Below, in pieces: positions 21,735-30,485 of a stretch of DNA of 64,000 nucleotides (position 1 is its first letter; each line of letters starts with the position of its first letter). Source of the DNA: Gammaproteobacteria bacterium. GTDB lineage: Bacteria > Pseudomonadota > Gammaproteobacteria > DSM-16500. The notes under the pieces are model-generated. The model ran no database searches. It worked only from the letters and a program-made list of their open reading frames with translations, and was not told the origin of the DNA. The stretch covers positions 104,377-168,376 of the forward strand of contig JAJPJI010000013.1 of the NCBI GenBank assembly GCA_021324305.1. Direction: 5' to 3'. The position numbers were made by a program, and so were the translations under genes.

Positions 21735-23696
21735 TCAAGCATCGCGCTTGTCGTCTTTGACTTCTTCAAACTCCGCATCAACGACATTGTCATGTTTTTT
21801 CTCTGAGCCCTGACCATGCTGATGCTGCTGACCAGATTCAGCCTGTTGCGCGCCACCTTGCTCCGTCTGGCCCTGTGCATACAGACGTTCAGCCATTTTA
21901 CTGGAAGCATCTGTTAACTCTTTTGTCTTGGCTTCGATGGCATCCTTATTGTCTGACTTCATCGCTTCTTTTAATGCTTCAATAGCACGCTCTATAGCCT
22001 GGCGCTCATCAGCAGAAACCTTGTCGCCCGCATCCTTCATGGCCTTGCTTACAGCATGAATCATGTTATCTGCCTGATTACGAGCTGTGACCAGTTCATG
22101 GAATTTGCGGTCTTCTGCAGCATGCAATTCAGCATCTTTCACCATTTTTTCCACTTCTGTTTCACTCAACCCGGAAGAAGCCTGGATCTTGATGGATTGT
22201 GCCTTGCCGGTAGCCTTGTCCTTCGCAGACACGTGCAAAATACCGTTCGCGTCAATATCAAAGGTCACTTCAATTTGTGGCATGCCGCGCGGTGCCGGCG
22301 GAATGTCGGTCAAGTCAAAACGTCCCAGGGACTTATTCGCCGAAGCCATTTCACGCTCACCCTGCAGGACATGAATTGTCACAGCCGTTTGATGATCAGC
22401 GGCAGTCGAAAACACCTGGGTGGCACGCGTTGGAATGGTCGTGTTCTTTTCAATGAGCTTGGTCATGACTCCGCCCATTGTTTCAATACCAAGGGAAAGC
22501 GGCGTCACATCGAGCAACAGAACGTCTTTGATCGCACCAGAAAGAACTGCACCCTGAATCGCCGCACCGATGGCAACGGCCTCATCCGGGTTAACGTCTT
22601 TACGTGGATCCTTGCCAAAAAACTTCTTCACTGTTTCCTGAACCATAGGCATGCGCGTTTGACCACCAACAAGAATCACGTCATCAATCTTGTCAGTAGA
22701 AAGATTGGCATCCTTGATCGCGATCTTGCATGGTTCAATGGTACGCTGCACCAGATCTTCAACCAGTGATTCCAGTTTAGCCCGGGTAATCTTGACATTC
22801 ATGTGTTTTGGACCCGATGCATCAGCAGTGATATAAGGCAGGTTGACTTCAGTCTGCTGGGTGGAGGAAAGTTCAATCTTGGCTTTTTCAGCAGCCTCTT
22901 TAAGACGCTGCAAAGCCAGTGGATCATTGCGCAAATCAATACCGGAAGTACTCTTGAATTCATCGATCAGATAATTCATGAGACGCTGGTCGAAATCTTC
23001 ACCCCCAAGGAAGGTGTCACCATTGGTGGATAACACTTCAAATTGATGCTCACCGTCAACTTCTGCGATTTCAATGATAGAAATGTCGAATGTACCACCG
23101 CCAAGGTCATAAACAGCAATCTTGCGGTTGCCCGGTTTTTTGTCCATACCGAAAGCAAGAGCAGCAGCGGTTGGCTCGTTGATGATACGCTTGACCTCAA
23201 GACCGGCAATCTTGCCCGCATCCTTGGTTGCCTGACGTTGAGAATCATTAAAGTAGGCAGGTACGGTAATAACCGCTTCAGTTACCTCATGGCCCAGGTA
23301 ATCTTCAGCTGTTTTCTTCATTTTCATAAGAACCTGTGCAGAAACCTGTGGCGGAGCCAGGTCTTTATTGCCTAATACCTCAACCCAGGCATCCCCGTTA
23401 TCAGCCTTGATAATCTTGTACGGAACAGTTTCCTGCATACGGCGAACCATTGGTTCATCATAGCGGCGGCCAATCAGACGCTTGACTGCATAAATGGTAT
23501 TCTTGGGATTGGTGACTGCCTGATGTTTTGCAGGCTGTCCGACACGGATTTCATTATTGTCGAGGTAAGCAACAATAGAAGGGGTCGTGCGCATACCTTC
23601 TGAATTTTCAATAACTTTGACCTTGTCTCCCTCCATCACCGCAACACAGGAGTTTGTTGTTCCCAGATCGATACCTATGATTTTGTTTGTGGCCAT
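21735..23696 (-). CDS. dnaK: Chaperone DnaK (Hsp70)
   Basis: The 653-residue Hsp70 starts [18 protein letters not shown] and shows the phosphate-2 loop [15 protein letters not shown], the adenosine motif [10 protein letters not shown], the linker [14 protein letters not shown] and a substrate-binding domain. The Gln/Gly/His-rich tail ends in the conserved [12 protein letters not shown]. It forms an operon with grpE upstream (71 bp gap) and dnaJ downstream. Confidence 0.99.
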   Translation of the reverse strand: MATNKIIGIDLGTTNSCVAVMEGDKVKVIENSEGMRTTPSIVAYLDNNEIRVGQPAKHQAVTNPKNTIYAVKRLIGRRYDEPMVRRMQETVPYKIIKADNGDAWVEVLGNKDLAPPQVSAQVLMKMKKTAEDYLGHEVTEAVITVPAYFNDSQRQATKDAGKIAGLEVKRIINEPTAAALAFGMDKKPGNRKIAVYDLGGGTFDISIIEIAEVDGEHQFEVLSTNGDTFLGGEDFDQRLMNYLIDEFKSTSGIDLRNDPLALQRLKEAAEKAKIELSSTQQTEVNLPYITADASGPKHMNVKITRAKLESLVEDLVQRTIEPCKIAIKDANLSTDKIDDVILVGGQTRMPMVQETVKKFFGKDPRKDVNPDEAVAIGAAIQGAVLSGAIKDVLLLDVTPLSLGIETMGGVMTKLIEKNTTIPTRATQVFSTAADHQTAVTIHVLQGEREMASANKSLGRFDLTDIPPAPRGMPQIEVTFDIDANGILHVSAKDKATGKAQSIKIQASSGLSETEVEKMVKDAELHAAEDRKFHELVTARNQADNMIHAVSKAMKDAGDKVSADERQAIERAIEALKEAMKSDNKDAIEAKTKELTDASSKMAERLYAQGQTEQGGAQQAESGQQHQHGQGSEKKHDNVVDAEFEEVKDDKRDA

Positions 23697-23767
23697 AATG
23701 TTCTCCGCTTAATTCATCTATTTATTTAACATAAGGGCAATTTATCGTTTTTCAATCTCATTGAGGC

Positions 23768-24328
23768 TTATTTTTCTGCTTTGGATACGGTGACCAGCGC
23801 TGGCCGCAGCAAGCGGTTGTTCAGGGTATAGCCCTTTTGCAGGACAGAAATAACCGTACCCGGCTTGACGGCTGGATCATATTGCATGGAAATCGCCTGT
23901 TGATGCTCCGGATCAAAGGGTTCGGACAATGGATTAACCTGTTTGATGCCATACTTCTCCAGGGCTGTATAAAACATTTTCAGGGTTAAATTGACCCCCT
24001 CAATCACCGATTTGGCAGAGTCATGCGTATCCGGAGAAAGGCTGGCGACACATAATTCCAGGCTGTCGACTATCGGCAATAATTCATTGGCAAACTTTTC
24101 CAATGCATATTTATGAGCATTTGCAATATCACGTTCTGTCCGGCGAGAGACATTTTCGTTTTCTGCCTGCATACGCAGGATCCGCTCCCAATACTGGTTG
24201 GCTTTCTGTTCTGCCTCATCCAGTTTTTGCAGCAGCTCTTCATAAGAAGGATGAGTTAAAAGCTTTTCATCGTTCATATTGATCTCATTGCCGTTTTCAT
24301 TCTCATTTTCTGGCACATCAGTAGGCAT
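23768..24328 (-). CDS. grpE: Nucleotide exchange factor GrpE
   Basis: GrpE releases ADP from DnaK. With the start at 24328 it has 186 residues. It has an acidic disordered N-terminus, a long coiled coil (about 30-90, RILRMQAENENVSRRTERD), then FANELLPIVDSLELC and the beta-wing domain with PFDPEHQQAISM and GTVISVLQKGYTLNNRLLRPALVTV. AGGAG lies 9 bases upstream of this ATG, whereas an ATG at 24361 has no such site. First gene of grpE-dnaK-dnaJ, under a sigma-32-type promoter at 24381-24408. Confidence 0.97.
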   Translation of the reverse strand: MPTDVPENENENGNEINMNDEKLLTHPSYEELLQKLDEAEQKANQYWERILRMQAENENVSRRTERDIANAHKYALEKFANELLPIVDSLELCVASLSPDTHDSAKSVIEGVNLTLKMFYTALEKYGIKQVNPLSEPFDPEHQQAISMQYDPAVKPGTVISVLQKGYTLNNRLLRPALVTVSKAEK

Positions 24329-24380
24329 TATGCTTGCTCCTGTTATATCTTGAGTTCTCACAATTTCACTATAAATATCA

Positions 24381-24408
24381 ATATGTGGACTAAGTGGTAA
24401 GATTCAAG
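24381..24408 (-). promoter_or_regulatory. Sigma-32 heat-shock promoter of grpE-dnaK-dnaJ
   Basis: On the minus strand CTTGAA (24408-24403) is followed after 14 bp by CCACATAT (24388-24381). Compared with the sigma-32 consensus CTTGAA / CCCCATnT, the -35 is perfect and the -10 has one mismatch. It lies 53-80 bp upstream of the grpE ATG and just upstream of divergent nadK, so both genes share this short control region. Confidence 0.75.
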
Positions 24409-24441
24409 GTAGGTTATGAATTATTCGTTCAGGAACACAAT

Positions 24442-25329
24442 ATGACTTCAAAGTTCAAGGTTATCGGCATCTTCGGGCGGGTCAAAAGCACCGGGGTAAT
24501 GGAAACATTAAAAGCATTGATCAGCTTTCTGCGCAGCCTGCATCAGGAAGTCCTGGTGGATGCTGAAACAGCAGAAGCGCTGGAGGACCCCTCCATTATT
24601 CCGATTCATCGAACCGAACTAAGCAAGCGCTGCAATCTGTTGATTGTGGTTGGAGGCGATGGCAGCTTGCTGCACGCAGCACATACCATTGTCAATGATG
24701 AAATCCCCGTGTTAGGGATCAATCGTGGACGCCTGGGGTTTCTGACCGATATTCTCCCGACAGAACTGAAAAAAATCAAAGCCATACTTGACGGCGATTA
24801 CATACTTGAAAAGAGGTTTCTGCTCACCACCACTGTTGAACATCATGGTGTCATCCTGGGACAGGGGGATGCCTTGAATGAAGTGGCACTCATCCCCGAT
24901 TCCGTACCGCACATGAATGAATTTGAAATATACATTGATGATCAATTCGTATGCAGCCAGGATTCCGACGGTGTCATTATTGCAACACCCACCGGTTCAA
25001 CTGCTTATGCTCTCTCAGGCGGCGGCCCTATCCTGCATCCACAACTGGATGCGATTGTCATCGTGCCAATGTTTCCCCACACGTTGAGTATTCGCCCGAT
25101 TGTAATCAAAGGCAACCATCGTATCACGATCGTCATCACACCAAATAACACGGCCACCCCCCGCCTCACCTGCGACAGCCAGACTTTTATCAATACACCG
25201 CCAGGCAGCCGGATCGAAATCCAGAAAAAATCCCAGCACTTACATTTGATCCACCCCCTCGATTATGATTATTACGAGACTTTACGCAGCAAACTTCACT
25301 GGGGAAGAAAATTGCATTATACGGAGTAA
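24442..25329 (+). CDS. nadK: NAD kinase
   Basis: NadK phosphorylates NAD to NADP. The 295-residue protein has the catalytic GGDG motif (71-74, in VVGGDGSLLHAA), the NE/D motif in DALNEVALI and the Gly-rich TPTGSTAYALSGGGPI. AGGAA precedes the ATG at 24442, and the upstream in-frame GTG/ATG at 24394 adds 16 residues outside the family. It is divergent from grpE and upstream of recN, an order common in gammaproteobacteria. Confidence 0.96.
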   Translation: MTSKFKVIGIFGRVKSTGVMETLKALISFLRSLHQEVLVDAETAEALEDPSIIPIHRTELSKRCNLLIVVGGDGSLLHAAHTIVNDEIPVLGINRGRLGFLTDILPTELKKIKAILDGDYILEKRFLLTTTVEHHGVILGQGDALNEVALIPDSVPHMNEFEIYIDDQFVCSQDSDGVIIATPTGSTAYALSGGGPILHPQLDAIVIVPMFPHTLSIRPIVIKGNHRITIVITPNNTATPRLTCDSQTFINTPPGSRIEIQKKSQHLHLIHPLDYDYYETLRSKLHWGRKLHYTE

Positions 25330-25344
25330 GGAGAGAGCATTTGA

Positions 25345-25421
25345 ATAAACCCGCCAGCGTACAGGGCCGGTCATGATAATCATGAGAATTACGACACGAT
25401 CCTGTACGCTGGCGGGTTTAT
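25345..25421. repeat. 21-bp perfect inverted repeat with palindromic loop
   Basis: The arms 25345-25365 and 25401-25421 are perfect reverse complements (21 bp, core CCCGCCAGCGTACAGG). They extend outward by about 6 more pairs if one bulged A is allowed (25339-25427). The 35-base loop itself contains the palindrome TCATGATAATCATGA (25371-25385). It fills most of the nadK-recN gap. It is far longer than needed for a terminator and has no T-run, so a small palindromic repeat element is an alternative. Confidence 0.85.
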
Positions 25422-25449
25422 CAAATACTCTCATAAGGCTTGGCATATC

Positions 25450-27117
25450 ATGTTGACACAAATCCATATTCGCGACCTGGCAACCATAGAAGAGCTGCAT
25501 CTCAATTTAAAAAATGGCAGCACCATGATCACAGGAGAAACAGGCGCAGGGAAATCCATTTTTATCGAAGCGATCGAACTGGCACTGGGCGGACGCGCTT
25601 CACCAAACATGATCCGCTCCGGCAAGGAAAAAGCCGATATCAGCCTTAGTTTTGATGTCATCAATTTCCCGCTGGTGATTGAATGCCTGAAAAACCTGGA
25701 TCTTTATCATGATACGCCCGAATGCATAATCCGCCGCGTCATCACCAGCGATGGACGCTCACGCAGCTACGTAAACGGCTCACCGTCCACTCTTCAATTT
25801 GTGAAAGAGCTGGGCGAGCTATTGTTTCATCTACACGGCCAGCACGAGCAGCAAGTACTTCTCAAAACTGAAACACAGCGCGAAATGCTGGACCGGTTTG
25901 GTGATCATTTACCGCTGGCGGCACAAGTCAAAACCTGCGCCGAACAGTGGCGAACGCTGGATCAGCAAATCAAATCGCTCAGAGAGCAAACACTGGAACG
26001 CAAGGATCGTTCCGATTATCTTCGCTTCCAGCTTGAAGAACTGCAGACTGTGAAACTGCAGCCAGACGAATGGGAAACACTGGAGTCAGAACATCATCGG
26101 CTGACACATTTCGAGGAATTGCTGAGACAAATACAGCAGGCAATCCAGCAGCTTGCCGATGATGAAAATCAAAATGCCTTATCACTGCTGAATGACGTGC
26201 GCAAAACACTGGACGGCATCCAGGCGATCGAACCAAAAGCGAGTGAATGGATCAACACACTGGATTCATCCCTGATTCAGCTGGGAGACCTGGAATCCGA
26301 ATTAAAAAATTACCTAGAAAAAACCGACCTCGATCCTGAAAAACTGCAACGGCTGGAAGAGCGCGTCAGCCAGATCTTCAATCTTTCACGCAAACATAAA
26401 ATTTCACCCCAGGAGCTCATCGGGTTCAGGGAACGCCTCGCCGCTGAATTAACGGCACTCGACTCCAGTGATGAAAACCTCGGCAAACTCGAAGAACAGC
26501 AAAAAATATGCGCCAGCGAATATGCAGTGCACGCTGAAAAATTAAGCGCAAGCCGCAAAAAAGCTGCTGCCAGGCTTGAAAAGGAAATCACCACGACAAT
26601 TCGCTCATTATCATTGCCGCATGGAGAATTCAGAATTCAACTGGAAAATGAAACCTCCTCCCTGTCCCTGCATGGCAATGAAAAAATCACATTCCTGATC
26701 AAAACCAATCCGGATCAGGCTTTACAACCATTGGCAAAAGTCATTTCCGGAGGCGAACTCTCGCGCCTGAGCCTTGCGGCGCATCTTGCGCTTGCAAACC
26801 GCACCTCCATTCCAACCCTGGTTTTTGACGAGGTAGATACGGGCCTTAGCGGTGCGACCGCGGAAAAAATCGGGAAACTATTGAGGAAACTGGGCGAATC
26901 ATACCAGGTGTTCTGTGTGACACATCAACCCCAGGTAGCGGCATGCGGTCACCACCATTTATTAGTCGAAAAATATTTTGTCGGTAAATCCACCCATACG
27001 CGCTTACGACTGCTTGATGCGGATGAAAAAACCCGCGAAATCGCGCGCATGCTGGGAGGTGAAAAAATCACAGAAAAAACACTTGAACACGCGAAAGAAG
27101 TATTACAGGGGATTTAA
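25450..27117 (+). CDS. recN: DNA repair ATPase RecN
   Basis: RecN is an SMC-like protein acting at double-strand breaks. The 555-residue sequence has Walker A GETGAGKS (29-36), a long coiled-coil middle (about 150-370), the ABC signature VISGGELSRLSLAAHLAL, Walker B TLVFDEVDTGLSG and the HQPQVAACG His loop. It begins 28 bp after the long inverted repeat. Length and domain order are standard. Confidence 0.96.
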   Translation: MLTQIHIRDLATIEELHLNLKNGSTMITGETGAGKSIFIEAIELALGGRASPNMIRSGKEKADISLSFDVINFPLVIECLKNLDLYHDTPECIIRRVITSDGRSRSYVNGSPSTLQFVKELGELLFHLHGQHEQQVLLKTETQREMLDRFGDHLPLAAQVKTCAEQWRTLDQQIKSLREQTLERKDRSDYLRFQLEELQTVKLQPDEWETLESEHHRLTHFEELLRQIQQAIQQLADDENQNALSLLNDVRKTLDGIQAIEPKASEWINTLDSSLIQLGDLESELKNYLEKTDLDPEKLQRLEERVSQIFNLSRKHKISPQELIGFRERLAAELTALDSSDENLGKLEEQQKICASEYAVHAEKLSASRKKAAARLEKEITTTIRSLSLPHGEFRIQLENETSSLSLHGNEKITFLIKTNPDQALQPLAKVISGGELSRLSLAAHLALANRTSIPTLVFDEVDTGLSGATAEKIGKLLRKLGESYQVFCVTHQPQVAACGHHHLLVEKYFVGKSTHTRLRLLDADEKTREIARMLGGEKITEKTLEHAKEVLQGI

Positions 27118-27185
27118 ACTGCACCGACCGGCAGCATGCTGCTTCCCCCTCAGAAAAAATGCCGAGGAGAGATCTGCACTCTGGG

Positions 27186-27629
27186 CTAAGTTTTTTTCTG
27201 GCACTTTCCGCATATTCCATAAATATTCAAGCTGTGATCAGTAATCGAATAGCCTGCATTGCGTGCAATTTCCTCCTGACGCTTTTCGATAACGTTATCG
27301 ATGAATTCTTCCACCCTGCCACACTTTACGCATACCAGATGATCATGATGTTCACCATGGTCAAGCTCGAAGATAGACTGGTCACCTTCGAAATTATGCC
27401 TGACAACCAGACCTGCTTCTTCGAACTGCGTCAGGACGCGATACACTGTCGCAAGACCGATATCCTCTCCCGAATCCAGCAAGACCCGATAAATATCTTC
27501 CGCACTAAGATGATGCTCTTTGGATTTTTCGAGAATTTGCAAAATTTTCAAGCGTGGCAGTGTGACTTTCAATCCCGCTTTTTTCAAATCATTATCGTTA
27601 CTCAAAACTGTCTCCCTATGCGATTTCAT
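27186..27629 (-). CDS. fur: Ferric uptake regulator Fur
   Basis: Fur represses iron-uptake genes when loaded with Fe(II). The 147-residue protein has the winged HTH (LKKAGLKVTLPRLKIL, then GLATVYRVLTQFEEAGLV), the metal-binding DHGEHHDHLVC and the paired Cys of CVKCG and CGKC. The ATG at 27629 lacks a clear ribosome site. A TTG eight codons inside (giving SNDNDLKKAG) has GGGAG upstream and better matches usual Fur N-termini, so the true start may be there. The recN/fur/bamE neighbourhood is conserved. Confidence 0.95.
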   Translation of the reverse strand: MKSHRETVLSNDNDLKKAGLKVTLPRLKILQILEKSKEHHLSAEDIYRVLLDSGEDIGLATVYRVLTQFEEAGLVVRHNFEGDQSIFELDHGEHHDHLVCVKCGRVEEFIDNVIEKRQEEIARNAGYSITDHSLNIYGICGKCQKKT

Positions 27630-27788
27630 GGTGATCAGCAGACACAGGATTCATCCCGAATTTCCGTGTAATCAATACTTCGAATATTAATGCCCAATCT
27701 CATGGTAAAAATGAATATATATACCACACTGGAAGATGGAAGATCATTTCACTGGCTATTTAACCATTAATTACAGTGGAGGTGAATA

Positions 27789-27825
27789 CCCCGCGCGCCG
27801 CTGACAGCGGCGCGGGGCATTTTTT
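27789..27825. terminator. Very GC-rich hairpin followed by T6
   Basis: CCCCGCGCGCCGCT (27789-27802) pairs with AGCGGCGCGGGG (27806-27817) with a 2-base bulge, followed on the plus strand by TTTTTT. No plus-strand gene lies directly upstream. On the minus strand it follows the Cys-rich gene ending at 27835, preceded by an A-tract. It is a terminator-like hairpin of uncertain direction. Confidence 0.6.
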
Positions 27826-27834
27826 GAATAACTT

Positions 27835-28230
27835 TTATTGAATCGAGCAGCCTTGCATTACACAATTTCGTGCGTACACTGAATTCGCCGCACAATACCC
27901 TGATACATTTGCCGCAGCCTGTGACCGGGTAGGGCCTGTGCCGACAAATACTTGTCCACGCGAATTGGTCATTGTGCATTTCCACGTACCAGTCACGGGA
28001 GCACCGCCATATCCTTTACAATAATCCACTATACAATTACTTGCATAGACAGAATTACGCACACAATATTTCATGGCATTCGCTGTTGCACCTGCCCGTG
28101 TTGGCGCTGTTCCATACCAGTACTGGCCTTTAGCATTATGCACTCTGCATTGCCAGCCCGCATAGACAGAGCTTGCCGCAATACAGCCAACAACAGCCAG
28201 TAATGCGCTTTTGAACAACAATGATTTCAT
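27835..28230 (-). CDS. Secreted Cys-rich protein with two tandem repeats
   Basis: A 131-residue exported protein: signal peptide MKSLLFKSALLAVVGCIAASSVYA, then two copies of a ~50-residue unit. Each unit has W-C near its start, a G-T-x-P-T-R core and paired Cys at its end (pattern NSVYASNC...C). The Cys residues are even in number and probably disulfide-bonded. GGAGGAGG lies 8 bases before the ATG at 28230. The next upstream gene encodes a one-repeat paralogue. No function is recognised. Confidence 0.8.
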   Translation of the reverse strand: MKSLLFKSALLAVVGCIAASSVYAGWQCRVHNAKGQYWYGTAPTRAGATANAMKYCVRNSVYASNCIVDYCKGYGGAPVTGTWKCTMTNSRGQVFVGTGPTRSQAAANVSGYCAANSVYARNCVMQGCSIQ

Positions 28231-28292
28231 TATTCTACCCTCCTCCAATATGTTGAACTCTCATTGTGAACTCAGGATGCCAATCAGCAAGT

Positions 28293-28517
28293 TTATTGCT
28301 GTCTGCAATAATCGAGCACACAGTTAGATGCATATTTTGAATTTCTGGAACAGAATTTCATCGCATTGGAAGCCGCGATCGCTCTAGTTGGGCCTGTACC
28401 ATTCCATGTTTGACCTTTGGCATTATGCATCGTGCAAAACCAGTTGGCCTGAGCAGAAGTGACAAGAGCCAGCGTCAGAAAACTTGCAATAACACTCTTA
28501 CGTAAGATGGCTTTCAT
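28293..28517 (-). CDS. Secreted Cys-rich protein, single-repeat paralogue
   Basis: A 74-residue protein: a signal peptide (MKAILRKSVIASFLTLALVTSAQA) and one copy of the unit found twice in the neighbour. It shares HNAKGQ.W.GT.PTRA, NAMKFC.RNS.YASNC and DYC. AAGGAG lies upstream of the ATG at 28517. The pair most likely arose by duplication, with internal duplication in the larger copy. Expressed in the envelope or outside the cell. Function unknown. Confidence 0.78.
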   Translation of the reverse strand: MKAILRKSVIASFLTLALVTSAQANWFCTMHNAKGQTWNGTGPTRAIAASNAMKFCSRNSKYASNCVLDYCRQQ

Positions 28518-28759
28518 AGCGGATCTCCTTATTAAAGAGTTAATGGGTCCCACACATGCAACTATACCATATAGCCGATGCCCTTGAAAAATCTTGACTT
28601 TGCTCCCTCGATTCAAGTGTGCCTTTTTGAAGCAATCCATCAGTTCGCGCCGAACACTGCATGATGGGTAAGCGAATATTAATTGACGACAGGCTCAGTG
28701 ATGTTGTCTATACTTAACAACATTTTGAGTATCATAAAAAAATCAAATGGAGATAACCG

Positions 28760-29065
28760 ATGTACAAAAGCATTGTTTGTTTGTTAATTATGCTGACACT
28801 CACCAGCTGCAGTTTCTTTTCAGTGCGCAAGCCAATAATTGAACAAGGCAATATTATTACCGACGAATCTGTCAGGAAGCTGCACACTGGCATGACACCA
28901 CCCCAGGTTGTTGAAATCATGGGCACCCCTGTGCTTGCCAATATTTTTACACCCAACCGCATGGAATATGTCTTTACCTATCAGGATGGCAATGCACCGC
29001 GCAAGGAAACTCGCGTAACCTGTATTTTCGATAAAGGCCGATTAAAAGAAATTCTGAGAAGCTAA
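28760..29065 (+). CDS. bamE: Outer-membrane assembly lipoprotein BamE
   Basis: BamE (OmlA/SmpA) is a small lipoprotein of the BAM complex. The 101-residue protein has a lipobox LTLTSC (Cys16), then the SmpA/OmlA fold with KLHTGMTPPQVVEIMGTPVLANIF and EYVFTYQDGN, ending CIFDKGRLKEI. GGAGATAACCG precedes the ATG. It is convergent with rnfH. bamE next to rnfH-ratA-smpB and fur is the usual gammaproteobacterial arrangement. Confidence 0.95.
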   Translation: MYKSIVCLLIMLTLTSCSFFSVRKPIIEQGNIITDESVRKLHTGMTPPQVVEIMGTPVLANIFTPNRMEYVFTYQDGNAPRKETRVTCIFDKGRLKEILRS

Positions 29066-29085
29066 GGCTGCATGATTTGGCCGCT

Positions 29086-29409
29086 CTAATCCAGACTTGT
29101 GTTTCTTTGGCGTTGGTGCGGCTTTTGCTTTTTGGCCTTGGCACGGCGTGCTTCTTTGGGATCAATAATGAGCGGCCGGTAAATTTCAATCCGGTCACCC
29201 CCCCTGATCTTGTCAGACAAACTGCATGATTTGCTGAACACCCCGATTTTCTGAGCGGCAAGATCAATCTCAGGGAATTCAGCAAGGATGCCAGACAATC
29301 GAATGGCTGCCTCGATCGTGCTCCCTGCCGCTATCTCTACAGTAATCACACACTGCCTGTCTGGCCGCGCATACGCAACTTCTACTTTGACCATATTATT
29401 ATTCGCCAT
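29086..29409 (-). CDS. rnfH: RnfH/RatB family ubiquitin-like protein
   Basis: A 107-residue protein of the RnfH (RatB, UPF0125) family with a beta-grasp fold. The signature strands are VKVEVAYARPDRQ, then GSTIEAAIRLSGIL, KIGVFSK and GDRIEIYRPLIIDPKEARR. The basic C-terminal tail is typical. The chosen ATG overlaps the ratA stop by 11 bp, and an internal ATG at 29394 is also possible. Family members pair with RatA, but their biochemical role is poorly defined. Confidence 0.9.
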   Translation of the reverse strand: MANNNMVKVEVAYARPDRQCVITVEIAAGSTIEAAIRLSGILAEFPEIDLAAQKIGVFSKSCSLSDKIRGGDRIEIYRPLIIDPKEARRAKAKKQKPHQRQRNTSLD

Positions 29410-29833
29410 ATAGCTCTTGTGCCCGCTTGCAGAATGCGTCAACCAGTGTATTGGCAATATGCTGGAAAACCGGCTGAAACAGCCTATCGATGAAATGACC
29501 GGTAAACTCAAATTCCAGATCCAGGTTAATCTTGCAGGCAAATTCATCCAGTGAGTTGAATTCCCATACACCGTCCAGACGGTGCAACGGGCCGTTGACC
29601 AGAGCAATTTCCACGCGCTCATATGGAAACAGAATGTTACGAGTGGTAAAGCTCTTATGTATTCCCTTCCAGTTCACGTCGAGTGAAGCAACCACCTCCT
29701 TGTCGGTCCGGCTGATAATCGTGCTGCCATGACACCATGGCAGAAAACGCGGATATTCTTCGATACCGTTTACCAGCTCGAACATTTGACGTGCCGAATA
29801 CGGCACCAGTGCATTTCTTTTTAACGTATGCAT
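29399..29833 (-). CDS. ratA: RatA, START/polyketide-cyclase-like protein
   Basis: RatA belongs to the START-like Coq10 family. In E. coli it was reported to block 70S ribosome formation, and a ubiquinone-binding role is known for homologues. The 144-residue protein shows LVPYSARQMFELVNGIEEYPRFLPWC and GHFIDRLFQPVFQHIANTLVDAFCKRA. GGGA is correctly spaced for the ATG at 29833. A second ATG at 29845 is too close to it. Divergent from smpB. Confidence 0.93.
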   Translation of the reverse strand: MHTLKRNALVPYSARQMFELVNGIEEYPRFLPWCHGSTIISRTDKEVVASLDVNWKGIHKSFTTRNILFPYERVEIALVNGPLHRLDGVWEFNSLDEFACKINLDLEFEFTGHFIDRLFQPVFQHIANTLVDAFCKRAQELYGE

Positions 29834-29874
29834 AGCCATTCCCAAAAAAAAGATTAGGCATTATACTTCGCGAC

Positions 29875-30339
29875 ATGAACCAGACACAAAAGACAAATAC
29901 AACTATCGCAGTCAATCGCAAAGCGCAACATGAATATTTCATCGAAGACCGCTTCGAAGCCGGTTTGGTGCTGGAAGGTTGGGAAGTGAAAAGCTTGCGT
30001 GCGGGGCGGGTACAGCTTGATCAAGGCTATATTCTTCTGAAAAATGGGGAGGCCTGGCTGTTTGGCGCCCTGATTACACCTCTGCAGACTGTTTCCACGC
30101 ATATTAATCCCGATCCGCAGCGGAGCAGAAAACTGTTGTTACATCAGCGCGAAGTAAACAAGCTGATTGGCAATGTTGAACGCCGCGGCTATACAGTGGT
30201 CCCATTGTCTCTCTACTGGAAAAACAATCGGGTCAAAATAGAAATTGGTCTGGCCAAGGGCAAAAAGCTTCACGATAAGCGCGCGACTGAAAAAGAGCGC
30301 GACTGGCAGCGGCAAAAACAGCGTTTATTTAAACGATAA
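29875..30339 (+). CDS. smpB: SsrA-binding protein SmpB
   Basis: SmpB carries tmRNA to stalled ribosomes in trans-translation. The 154-residue protein has [44 protein letters not shown] and the basic C-terminal tail ending [15 protein letters not shown], which mimics an anticodon arm. The partner RNA ssrA (62930-63332) and the adaptor sspB (11256) are also in this window. Confidence 0.97.
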   Translation: MNQTQKTNTTIAVNRKAQHEYFIEDRFEAGLVLEGWEVKSLRAGRVQLDQGYILLKNGEAWLFGALITPLQTVSTHINPDPQRSRKLLLHQREVNKLIGNVERRGYTVVPLSLYWKNNRVKIEIGLAKGKKLHDKRATEKERDWQRQKQRLFKR

Positions 30340-30485
30340 GTCCCTCACATTAAACAAGAAACAGTCACTCCCGACGTGGTCATTTTCAGATTTTGCCGGG
30401 TAACGGCATTTATCCTTGTTGGTTTCATCTGATAACGTGTATAATATGCGTAAAATATAATCAAACACAACACGAGGATTAAACC

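Noticed and set aside
22056..22769. Long plus-strand frame (237 codons) opposite dnaK
   Set aside because: It lies entirely antisense to a clear dnaK, shows no family signature and is explained by codon bias of dnaK.
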